From the NCBI RefSeq assembly GCF_002885975.1, contig NZ_POSP01000003.1, positions 806,001 through 870,000 on the forward strand: DNA of 64,000 nucleotides, read 5' to 3'. This DNA is from Paucibacter aquatile (GTDB lineage Bacteria; Pseudomonadota; Gammaproteobacteria; Burkholderiales; Burkholderiaceae_C). The position numbers were made by a program, and so were the translations under genes. Positions 33,724 to 41,487 of this stretch are shown in pieces. Position 1 is the stretch's first letter, and each line of letters opens with the position of its first letter. The notes beneath the pieces were generated by a model, which worked only from the letters and a program-made list of their open reading frames with translations, was not told where the DNA came from and ran no database searches.

Positions 33724-36006
33724 TTATTTTCTTCGCGCGCCCCTCACGCCGCTGACCTGGGCCACGCTGCGCAGCACCTGGGACAGGCGGCCGGAGTCGG
33801 CCACCTCGACGGTGAAGTTCATCCAGGCCGTGTCGCTGCGCGCCGATCTGACCGACTGCGTGTTGACGGCGATGACATTCATCTTCTCCTTGGCGAAGAC
33901 TTCCAGCACATCGCGCAGCAAGCCCTGGCGGTCGTTGGACTCGACCACCACATCAACCGGGTACAGGGCCGGGCCCTTGGCGCCGCTTCCGGCCGCAGCC
34001 GCCCCACCCCACTCGACCTCGATCACCCGCTCGCCGGCCTGCTGGGCCATCTGGCGGAAGTTGCTGCAGTCCAGGCGGTGGATGGCCACGCCCTTGCCGC
34101 GGGTGACATAACCCCCGATGGCGTCCGGCGGCGCCGGCCGGCAGCAGCGCGCCAGATTGGTCAGCAAGGAATCGACGCCCACGACCAGCACGCCGCCGCG
34201 CGGGCCGCTGCGGGTGGGCTTGGTGCGGCGCTGGGCCAGCAGCTCGTCGTTGTCGGGCTCGGGGGCGGGCGGGCGCAGGAGCTGCTCGATATTGCGCAGC
34301 GAATACTCATCCTTGCCCACTACCTCGAACAAGGCCTCGGCACTCTTGAAGCCCAGGCGCGCGGCCAGGTCCTCCAGCTTGACCGCCGTCTTGCCCTCGC
34401 GCTGCAGCAGCTTTTCCACCGCCTCGCGGCCACGCGCCGCCGTCTGCGCCTGGGCCAATGCGTTGAACCAGGCGCGCACCTTGGCGCGCGAACGCTGGCT
34501 TTGCAGATAGCCCAGCTCGGGATTGAGCCAGTCCAGCGAGGGACCGCCCTCCTTGGCCGCGGTGATCTCCACGGTCTGCCCGCTTTGCAGCGGCGTGTTC
34601 AGCTGCACCATGGCACCGTCGACCTTGGCGCCGCGGCAGCGGTGGCCCAGATCGGTGTGCACGGCGTAGGCAAAATCCACCGGTGTCGCGCCCGCGCTCA
34701 GCTCGATGATGGTGGCCTGCGGCGTGAACACATAGATGCGATCGTCGAACAAGGCCTGTCCGCCGCCGGCCTCGGCCGGGGCCTCGTCCTTATGGCCTTC
34801 GACGAAATCGCGCTCCCAAGCCAGCAGCTGGCGCAGCACCGCCTTGCGGGCCTGCGCCACCTGGTCCTCGAACTCGCCCGCCGCGCTGACGCCGGCATAG
34901 CCGCGCGCCCCCGCCTCCTTGTAGGCCCAATGCGCGGCCACGCCATGCTCGGCATGCTCGTGCATGGCCTGCGTGCGGATCTGCACCTCCATGGCCCGGC
35001 CGTCGGCACCCTGCACCACGGTGTGCAGCGACTGATAGCCATTGGGCTTGGGCCGGGCGATGTAATCGTCAAACTCACCGGCCACCGGCGTGAACTGCTC
35101 GTGCAAACGGCTCAGCACGGCATAGCAATCGGCCACGGTCGGCACCACCACGCGCAGGGCGCGCAGATCGAACACGCGCTCCAGCTGCAGGCTCTTGCCC
35201 TGCATCTTCTTGTAGATGCTGTAGAGGTGCTTGGGCCGGCCCTGCACCTGCGCCTGCAGGCCATGGGCTTGCAGATCGGCCTGCAGGGCGGCACGGGTGG
35301 CCTCGATGCCTTGCTCGCGCAGCACCCGGGTTTCATCCAGAGCCCGCGCAATTTCGCGGTAAGCCTCGGGCTGGGAGAAGCGGAAAGACAAGTCCTCCAG
35401 CTCCCATTTGATCTGCCAGATGCCCAGGCGATTGGCCAGGGGCGCGAACACCTGCTGGGTCTCCTGCGCCAGGCTGGCCGGGCAAGGCCGCTTGGAGGCA
35501 GCAAAGTAGCGCAGGGTTTGCAGACGCGAGGCCAGGCGCAGCAGCACCACGCGCAGATCGCGCGAGAAGGCCAGCAGCATCTTGCGCACCCGCTCGGTCT
35601 GTTCGCCGCGGCGCTCGTCCTCCACCCGCGCCTCACGCGCCGCGCGCTGGATCTGCACCAGGCGCCGGGTGTGCAGCACCAGGCTGGCATAGGACTCGCC
35701 GAAAGCCTTGGCGACAATCTCTTCGGGCTTGTGCAGGTACTCACCGGCATAGACCAGGTAGGAGGCCGCCTGCATGGTCGGCGCCGCGCCGATGCCGGCC
35801 AGGATGGCGGCCACGCCATCGGCATGGGCCAGGGCATCCTCACCGGTGTCCAGCGGCTGGCCGGCCAGCAAGGGCTCGGCAAAAGCGCGTGCGCGGGCAA
35901 AGGGCAAGGCCTCGGAGGGCAAGCCACCCTCGGGCGTGTCCAGCAAAGCCACGATGGGCGCCGCCTGAGCCAGGGCCGGCGCCTGGGTCGTCAAACCAGT
36001 TTTCAT
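33724..36006 (-). CDS. relA: (p)ppGpp synthetase RelA
   Basis: Ribosome-associated stringent-response enzyme (760 aa). Order: an HD-like hydrolase domain that has lost the HD pair (HADGVAAILAG near residue 62), a synthetase domain with RPKHLYSIYKKMQ, FDLRALRVVV and EFDDYIARPKPNGYQSLHT, a TGS domain (RIYVFTPQATIIELSAGATPVDFAY) and a C-terminal ACT domain. The EFDD motif, rather than RFKD, marks the synthetase-only RelA type, so SpoT must be elsewhere. The ATG overlaps the stop of the upstream hydrolase by four bases. Confidence 0.95.
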   Translation of the reverse strand: MKTGLTTQAPALAQAAPIVALLDTPEGGLPSEALPFARARAFAEPLLAGQPLDTGEDALAHADGVAAILAGIGAAPTMQAASYLVYAGEYLHKPEEIVAKAFGESYASLVLHTRRLVQIQRAAREARVEDERRGEQTERVRKMLLAFSRDLRVVLLRLASRLQTLRYFAASKRPCPASLAQETQQVFAPLANRLGIWQIKWELEDLSFRFSQPEAYREIARALDETRVLREQGIEATRAALQADLQAHGLQAQVQGRPKHLYSIYKKMQGKSLQLERVFDLRALRVVVPTVADCYAVLSRLHEQFTPVAGEFDDYIARPKPNGYQSLHTVVQGADGRAMEVQIRTQAMHEHAEHGVAAHWAYKEAGARGYAGVSAAGEFEDQVAQARKAVLRQLLAWERDFVEGHKDEAPAEAGGGQALFDDRIYVFTPQATIIELSAGATPVDFAYAVHTDLGHRCRGAKVDGAMVQLNTPLQSGQTVEITAAKEGGPSLDWLNPELGYLQSQRSRAKVRAWFNALAQAQTAARGREAVEKLLQREGKTAVKLEDLAARLGFKSAEALFEVVGKDEYSLRNIEQLLRPPAPEPDNDELLAQRRTKPTRSGPRGGVLVVGVDSLLTNLARCCRPAPPDAIGGYVTRGKGVAIHRLDCSNFRQMAQQAGERVIEVEWGGAAAAGSGAKGPALYPVDVVVESNDRQGLLRDVLEVFAKEKMNVIAVNTQSVRSARSDTAWMNFTVEVADSGRLSQVLRSVAQVSGVRGARRK

Positions 36007-36887
36007 GCCGCCTCGAGAAAGTCCCGCACCCGCGCGATTTGATCGGGCTGCACCAGGGTCGGTGCATGGCCCACGCCGGCGAACTCATGCAGCTGAGCGC
36101 GCGGGCCGCGCTGGGTCATGGCCTGCGCCGTCTCGGCGCTCAGCAAATCCGACGTCGCGCCGCGCAGCAGCAGCGTCGGGCAGCGCAGGGCGTCGTAGGC
36201 ATACCAGAGCGCCGCCGAGCCTGCCTGGGCCAGCTCGGGCGTCACGGCATGGAAGGACTGGGCGATCTGCGGGTCGTAGTGCAGCTTGAAGCCTTCGCCC
36301 TCGGGCTTGAACATGGGCGCGGACAAGCGCGCCCATTGCTCGGGCGTGTGCGGGCCGAAGCTCTCCGAAATACTCCAGAGGTAGGCCGTGCCCTCTTCCA
36401 CGCTGGAGAAACGCCGGGGCTGGCCGAGGTAGCTGCCAATGCGCTGCAAGGCATCGAACTGGATGCTCGGCCCCACATCGTTGAGCACCAGGTGGCGCAC
36501 CGGGCTGCCGGGCAAGGCAGCCAGGCCCATGCCGATCAGGCCGCCCATGGAGGTGCCCACCCAATCGACCTGCTCGACATCGAGCCGGGCCAGCAAGGTC
36601 ACCATATCGGCAACATAGGCCTGCACCTGGTAGCCGGCCGCCTGGGCCAGCCAGTCCGAACGACCGCGGCCCACCACATCGGGGCAGATGACACGGTAGC
36701 GCGCGCTCAGGACCTCGGCCAAGGCATCGAAATCCCGCCCCTGGCGCGACAGGCCGTGCACACAGACCAGCACCGGCGCCTTCTCGCCCGCCGGCAGGGC
36801 AGCACGGCAGGGCCACTCCCAATAGGCCATGCGGTGCAGACCGCCCTGCCCCAGGCATTTCACGAAATTCAGTTGTGGTTCGGCCAT
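36003..36887 (-). CDS. Alpha/beta hydrolase
   Basis: A 294-residue alpha/beta-fold hydrolase. Oxyanion segment VCVHGLSRQGRDF, the nucleophile elbow WVGTSMGGLIGMG, a probable catalytic Asp in RGATSDLLSAE and His in FAGVGHAPTLVQ are visible. The substrate cannot be named; it could be an esterase or a polyhydroxybutyrate-related oligomer hydrolase given bdhA next door, but that is only proximity. The start is the ATG 36885-36887. Its stop overlaps the relA start, so the two are translated together. Confidence 0.85.
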   Translation of the reverse strand: MAEPQLNFVKCLGQGGLHRMAYWEWPCRAALPAGEKAPVLVCVHGLSRQGRDFDALAEVLSARYRVICPDVVGRGRSDWLAQAAGYQVQAYVADMVTLLARLDVEQVDWVGTSMGGLIGMGLAALPGSPVRHLVLNDVGPSIQFDALQRIGSYLGQPRRFSSVEEGTAYLWSISESFGPHTPEQWARLSAPMFKPEGEGFKLHYDPQIAQSFHAVTPELAQAGSAALWYAYDALRCPTLLLRGATSDLLSAETAQAMTQRGPRAQLHEFAGVGHAPTLVQPDQIARVRDFLEAA

Positions 36888-36937
36888 GATTGAGATCCTT
36901 ATAAAGTCCATCCTAGCAACCCTCGAAAGGATTCCCG

Positions 36938-37720
36938 ATGCTTCAAGGCAAATGCGCCGTGATTACTGGCTCCACCAGCGGTATTGGTTTGGGCATGGCG
37001 CTGGTTCTGGCGCGCCAGGGCGCGAACATCGTGCTGAACGGATTTGGCGACCATGAAGGCCCGCGCACCGAGGTGCTGGCCGCCGACCAGGCCAACGGCA
37101 TCCGCGTCGGCTACCACGGCGCCGACATGAGCAAGCCGGCCGAGATCGAGGCCATGATGGCCTATGCCGATCAAGAGTTCGGCGGCTGCGACATTTTGGT
37201 CAACAACGCGGGCATCCAGCATGTGGCGCCGGTCGAGAGCTTCCCGGTCGAGCGCTGGGACGCCATCATCGCCATCAACCTCAGCTCGGCCTTCCACACC
37301 ACCCGCCTGGCCCTGCCAGGCATGAAGCGCAAAGGCTGGGGCCGCATCATCAATGTGGCCTCGGTGCACGGCCTGGTGGCCTCGGCGCAGAAATCAGCCT
37401 ACGTCGCGGCCAAGCATGGCCTGGTGGGCTTCACCAAATCGGTGGCCCTGGAGATCGCCACCAGCGGCGTGACGGCCAATGCCATCTGCCCCGGCTGGGT
37501 GCTGACCCCGCTGGTGCAAAAGCAGGTGGACGCCCGCGCGCTGGCGGACGGTGTGGACGGCGAAGAAGCCAAGCGCCGCCTGCTGGCAGAAAAGCAGCCC
37601 TCGCTGCAGTTCACCACGCCCGAGCAGCTGGGCGAGCTGGCCGCTTTCTTGTGCTCGAACGCGGCCAGCAATGTGCAAGGCCAGGCCTGGAGTCTGGACG
37701 GCGGCTGGACGGCGCAGTAA
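36938..37720 (+). CDS. bdhA: 3-hydroxybutyrate dehydrogenase
   Basis: SDR enzyme (260 aa) that oxidises (R)-3-hydroxybutyrate to acetoacetate in polyhydroxybutyrate turnover. TGSTSGIGLGMA is the NAD motif, NNAGIQHVAPVE the adenine-loop motif, and SVHGLVASAQKSAYVAAKHG carries Ser, Tyr and Lys; the IQHVAPVE and WVLTPLVQKQ segments are characteristic of BdhA. ATG at 36938 follows GAAAGGA. It is divergent from the hydrolase with only 50 bp between. Confidence 0.93.
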   Translation: MLQGKCAVITGSTSGIGLGMALVLARQGANIVLNGFGDHEGPRTEVLAADQANGIRVGYHGADMSKPAEIEAMMAYADQEFGGCDILVNNAGIQHVAPVESFPVERWDAIIAINLSSAFHTTRLALPGMKRKGWGRIINVASVHGLVASAQKSAYVAAKHGLVGFTKSVALEIATSGVTANAICPGWVLTPLVQKQVDARALADGVDGEEAKRRLLAEKQPSLQFTTPEQLGELAAFLCSNAASNVQGQAWSLDGGWTAQ

Positions 37721-37753
37721 GCCTCAGGCCCCGGCGCCCGCCCAGCCCGGCGC

Positions 37754-38491
37754 TCAGCGGTTCACCGCCTCGCGCACCAGCAGCACCGAGCCATTGACCG
37801 TGGCGCTGACCGTGGCCTGGCCGGCCTCGGTCGGCAGGGCCATCTCGGCCGAAGCGGCCATGGCCTTGAAGCGCATCTGCGGCGCGGCCATGGGTTGGGC
37901 GCCGTTGGCATCGGTGTTGACATTGACCTCGCCGAGCTGGAAGCCGGGGTAGCCAAACTGCTTGGCGTAATCGGCGGCGCGGGTCTTGTACAGCGCAATG
38001 GCCTGGGCCACCACGTCCGACTCGACCTTCTCGCGCTGCGCCTTGGACAGGCTGTAGCCCACCCGCGCAATGCTCATGCTGCTGATGCGGCCGGTCAGCT
38101 GGGCGATGGCCGCACTGTCGCGGCCTTCCACCACCAGCTCGGCACTGCCCTGCCAGCCATTGATGCCGCCCTTGGGGGTGTAGCGCGGGTAGAGCGAGAA
38201 GTTGCCGGTCTGCACCTCGACCAGGCCCGGCTTGGCGATCTTGCGCGCCTCGGCCAGGGCGCTGTCCAGGGCCTGCTTGAGCGCCTGCTGCACGGCGGCG
38301 GCATCGCTGCCCTCCTTGCTGGTGCTGAAGACCACGCCCAGCACATCGCGGGTCACCTCGACGCTGGCCGTGGCCGAGAGGTTGAGGCGGTCGCGCGGCA
38401 GCTGGTCGCCCGGGGCGGCCTGGGCCCCGGCTTGCAACAGCAAGCCACCCAGGGCGGCGGCGACGATCTTGCGGGTCTTTGAGTTCTTCAT
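37754..38491 (-). CDS. SIMPL-domain (DUF541) periplasmic protein
   Basis: A 245-residue exported protein with a signal peptide (KIVAAALGGLLLQAGAQA) and the SIMPL/YggE pattern: LNLSATASVEVTRDVLGVVFSTSKEG, GLVEVQTGNFSLYPRY and LGEVNVNTDANGAQPMAAP. E. coli YggE is linked to oxidative stress tolerance, but the family role is not settled. It is convergent with bdhA and divergent from the ompR-like gene. Confidence 0.88.
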   Translation of the reverse strand: MKNSKTRKIVAAALGGLLLQAGAQAAPGDQLPRDRLNLSATASVEVTRDVLGVVFSTSKEGSDAAAVQQALKQALDSALAEARKIAKPGLVEVQTGNFSLYPRYTPKGGINGWQGSAELVVEGRDSAAIAQLTGRISSMSIARVGYSLSKAQREKVESDVVAQAIALYKTRAADYAKQFGYPGFQLGEVNVNTDANGAQPMAAPQMRFKAMAASAEMALPTEAGQATVSATVNGSVLLVREAVNR

Positions 38492-38694
38492 GAGACAGGT
38501 TCTCCTTGGAAAAGGCTTAGGAAAGCCGGAACAGCTTAGCGGCTGCCACTTAGCTGGTCACAACGCTGGAGCTTGCAAGTTGGATGTCTAAAAAATTGTT
38601 AACCAGCTGTAACGCTGGCCGCAGCGCGGCGGCAAAGGCAAAAAACCGGCTGACAATGGCTCTGTTACAAATTCAGAGCTCCCAGGACTTGGCC

Positions 38695-39429
38695 ATGACC
38701 AGCACCAGCACCTCCCGGCCCAACCGCATCTTGGTCGTCGACGACGACGCCCGCATCCGCGACCTGCTGCGTCGCTACCTGACGCAAGAAGGCTTTGAAG
38801 TCCTGCTGGCCGAAGACAGCCGCTCGCTCAACAAGCACCTGACCCGCGAAACCGTGGACCTGATGGTGCTGGACCTGATGTTGCCCGGCGAAGATGGCCT
38901 GACCATCTGCCGTCGCCTGCGTGCCGCCAGCGACAACACCCCCATCATCATGCTGACCGCCAAGGTCGAAGAGGTGGACCGCATCGTCGGCCTCGAAGTC
39001 GGCGCCGATGACTACCTGGCCAAGCCCTTCAACCCGCGCGAGCTGCTGGCCCGCATCAATGCCGTGCTGCGCCGCCGCCCGGCGCTGGAAGCCCCCGGCG
39101 CGCCCTCGAAGGAGCCGATGACGGTGACCTTCGGCCCCTTCGAGTTCGACCTGGCCCAGCGCCGCCTGGCCCGCGACGGCGAGGTGCTGCCCCTGACCAC
39201 GGGCGAATTCTCCATGCTCAAGGCCCTGGTGCGCCACCCGCGCCAGCCGCTCTCGCGCGACAAGCTGGCCCAGCTGGCCCGCGGCCGCGATTTCGAGCCC
39301 TTCGACCGCAGCCTCGATGTGCAGATCTCGCGCCTGCGCAAGCTGCTGGAAACCGACCCGACCCAGCCGCGCTACATCCAGACTGTCTGGGGTGTGGGTT
39401 ATGTCTTCGTGCCCGATGAAGCGAACTGA
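38695..39429 (+). CDS. ompR: OmpR-family response regulator
   Basis: DNA-binding regulator (244 aa) with a receiver domain (acidic pocket VVDDD, phospho-acceptor Asp in MVLDLMLPGEDG, Lys in LAKPFNPREL) and a C-terminal winged helix (PLTTGEFSMLKALVRHP ... RSLDVQISRLRKLLE ... GVGYVFVP), the OmpR/PhoB pattern. I use ATG 38695; ATG 38656 upstream in frame would give MALLQIQSS. Next to the EnvZ-like kinase. The upstream DNA contains repeated AACGCTGG and GTAAC/GTTAC words, possible autoregulatory sites. Confidence 0.9.
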   Translation: MTSTSTSRPNRILVVDDDARIRDLLRRYLTQEGFEVLLAEDSRSLNKHLTRETVDLMVLDLMLPGEDGLTICRRLRAASDNTPIIMLTAKVEEVDRIVGLEVGADDYLAKPFNPRELLARINAVLRRRPALEAPGAPSKEPMTVTFGPFEFDLAQRRLARDGEVLPLTTGEFSMLKALVRHPRQPLSRDKLAQLARGRDFEPFDRSLDVQISRLRKLLETDPTQPRYIQTVWGVGYVFVPDEAN

Positions 39430-39465
39430 TGGCCTGACGCATTGACCGCCCAGCGACCGGACCAC

Positions 39466-40788
39466 ATGCCCAAACCAGAGTTCGCTCTGAACCTCTTCTG
39501 GCGCACCTTTGCCCTGCTGGCCCTGCTGCTGGCCGGCGGCGTGCTGGCCTGGCAACAGACCTTCAAGGTGCTGGAGGCCGAGCCTCGTGCGCTGCAGGCC
39601 GCGCAGCAGCTGGCCGGCCTGGTCAACCTCAGCCGTGTGGCGCTCGAAGGCAGCGATGCCATCAACCGCGTCACCACGCTCAAGTCCCTGGCCCGCAGCA
39701 ACACCGTGCAGGTGCGCGTGGCCGAGGACAGCGACCACTGGCAGCCCTACGACATCAACACGTTCGCCCGCCGACTGGTGACCGAACTGCGCCAGAACCT
39801 GGGCCAGGATACGGTGGTGGCGCGCAGCGTCAACGACGATGAAGGCCTGTGGGTGCGCTTCAGCATCGGCCCCGATGCCTACTGGCTCAAGACCAGCGCG
39901 GCGCCGGTCTCGGTGAGCCTCTCGGGCAAGGGCTGGTGGCTGGTGATTGCCTTGATAGCCAGCGTGCTCGGCTCGGCGGCCATCACCCGCTTGATCAATC
40001 AGCCCCTGCGCGCGCTCAGCGAGGCGGCCCACCGCATCCGCGAGGGCGAGTACGACTCGCGCCTGGACGAAACCACCCGCACCAGCGAGATCCGCGATGT
40101 CAACACCGGCTTCAACCGCATGGCGCGCGAGCTGGCCAAGGTCGAGGAAGACCGGGCGGTGATGCTGGCCGGCATCTCGCACGACCTGCGCACGCCCCTG
40201 GCCCGCCTGCGCCTGGAGGCCGAGATGAGCGTGCCCGATGAGCAGGCACGCCAATTCATGGCCCAGGACATCGACCAGCTCGACGCCATCATTCACAAGT
40301 TCATGGACTACGCCCGCCCCAACGAGCTGCGGCGCGAGCCCCTGGAGCTGGCCGCGGTGGTGGAGCGCGAGGCCCAGGCCTTCCGCTGGCCCGACCAGAT
40401 CCGCATCGCCGTAGCCCTGCCCTCGGGCACCAAGGTCTGGGCCGACGAAACCGAGCTGGCGCGCGTGCTGCTCAATCTGTTCGAGAACGCACGCCGCTAC
40501 GGCCACGCGCCCGATGTGCCAGCCCTGGTGGAAGTGACCTGCACACAGAACGGCCCCTGGGTCACCCTGCAGGTGCGTGACCACGGCCCCGGTGTACCGG
40601 CCGACATGCTGGCCCGGCTGACCACGCCTTTCTTCCGCGGCGACGCGGCGCGCACGGCGGCCAACGGCGCCGGCCTGGGCCTGGCCATCGTCGAAAAATC
40701 AGTGCTGCGCCTGGGCGGGCAGCTGCGCATCGGCAATGCCGTGGACGGCGGGCTGCAGACCCTGATTCGCCTGCAGCGCGCGAACTAA
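39466..40788 (+). CDS. envZ: EnvZ-like sensor histidine kinase
   Basis: Membrane sensor kinase (440 aa) paired with the OmpR-like regulator. One N-terminal helix (FALLALLLAGGVLAW), a periplasmic sensor of about 120 residues, a second helix (WLVIALIASVLGSAAI), HAMP, then the H-box ISHDLRTPLARLRLE, the N-box NLFENARRYG and ATP-lid motifs RDHGPGVP and GAGLGLAIVEK. The start is uncertain: a TTG at 39442 or this ATG at 39466. Short spacing to ompR (36 bp) indicates cotranscription. Confidence 0.9.
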   Translation: MPKPEFALNLFWRTFALLALLLAGGVLAWQQTFKVLEAEPRALQAAQQLAGLVNLSRVALEGSDAINRVTTLKSLARSNTVQVRVAEDSDHWQPYDINTFARRLVTELRQNLGQDTVVARSVNDDEGLWVRFSIGPDAYWLKTSAAPVSVSLSGKGWWLVIALIASVLGSAAITRLINQPLRALSEAAHRIREGEYDSRLDETTRTSEIRDVNTGFNRMARELAKVEEDRAVMLAGISHDLRTPLARLRLEAEMSVPDEQARQFMAQDIDQLDAIIHKFMDYARPNELRREPLELAAVVEREAQAFRWPDQIRIAVALPSGTKVWADETELARVLLNLFENARRYGHAPDVPALVEVTCTQNGPWVTLQVRDHGPGVPADMLARLTTPFFRGDAARTAANGAGLGLAIVEKSVLRLGGQLRIGNAVDGGLQTLIRLQRAN

Positions 40789-40795
40789 AACCCCG

Positions 40796-41323
40796 TCAAG
40801 CCAAGGCCGCCAGCAGGCAGACCGCCCGCGTCTCGATCGCCTTGCCCTCACCCACCGGGCCCATTTTCTCGGCCGTCTTGGCCTTCACATTGACGCGCGC
40901 CAGCTCGACGCCCAGCACCTCGGCCAGGCGGCTGCGCATGGCCAGGATGTGCGGCGACATCTTGGGCGCTTGCGCGACGATGGTGCTGTCCAGGTTGACG
41001 ATCTGCCAGCCGGCAGCGCGCACCTGGCGGTAGGCCTCGGCCAGCAGCACCATGGAGTCGGCGCCCTTGAACTCGGCCGCGGTGTCGGGGAAGAGCTTGC
41101 CGATATCGCCCAGGGCGGCCGCGCCCAGCAAGGCGTCGGTGATGGCATGGGCCAGGGCATCGGCATCCGAGTGGCCCAGCAGGCCATGGCTGTGTGGGAT
41201 GGTCACGCCGCCCAGCACCAGGGGCCGGCCTTCGACCAGGGCATGGGTGTCCCAGCCTTCACCGATGCGCAGCGGCGGCAGCAAAGAGGCGGAGGACGAT
41301 GTGGCGGCAGCATTCAGGGACAT
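40796..41323 (-). CDS. ispF: 2-C-methyl-D-erythritol 2,4-cyclodiphosphate synthase
   Basis: MEP-pathway enzyme (175 aa) that cyclises CDP-ME 2-phosphate with loss of CMP. Zinc-site residues are in GEGWDTHALVEGRPL and HSHGLLGHSDADALAHAI, with VKAKTAEKMGPVGEGKAIE near the C-terminus. An N-terminal Ala/Ser-rich extension precedes the conserved part; the start is the ATG 41321-41323. In many proteobacteria ispD is directly adjacent, but here it is 3.4 kb away on the same strand, with a patatin gene and a regulator in between. Confidence 0.95.
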   Translation of the reverse strand: MSLNAAATSSSASLLPPLRIGEGWDTHALVEGRPLVLGGVTIPHSHGLLGHSDADALAHAITDALLGAAALGDIGKLFPDTAAEFKGADSMVLLAEAYRQVRAAGWQIVNLDSTIVAQAPKMSPHILAMRSRLAEVLGVELARVNVKAKTAEKMGPVGEGKAIETRAVCLLAALA

Positions 41324-41487
41324 GACGAGTGGGCGCAAGGCCGGCAAAGAGTTCCAATGCGGGGGAGCTTAGCGCATCACTTCCGCCATGCTGCCCTCGG
41401 CCCGCCGCGGATTCGGCTGGCGCCGCGTCTGAACGCGCTATCGTTCGCCCCGGCGCCACCTGACTGATTCATCCCTCTCGAACACCC

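Noticed and set aside
33724..36006. RelA-type protein as a bifunctional SpoT/Rel
   Set aside because: The HD pair of the hydrolase domain is missing and the synthetase has the EFDD motif of RelA.
33583..36042. 819-codon open frame opposite relA
   Set aside because: Antisense of relA; composition is that of reverse-complemented coding DNA, and it also runs through the tRNA gene.
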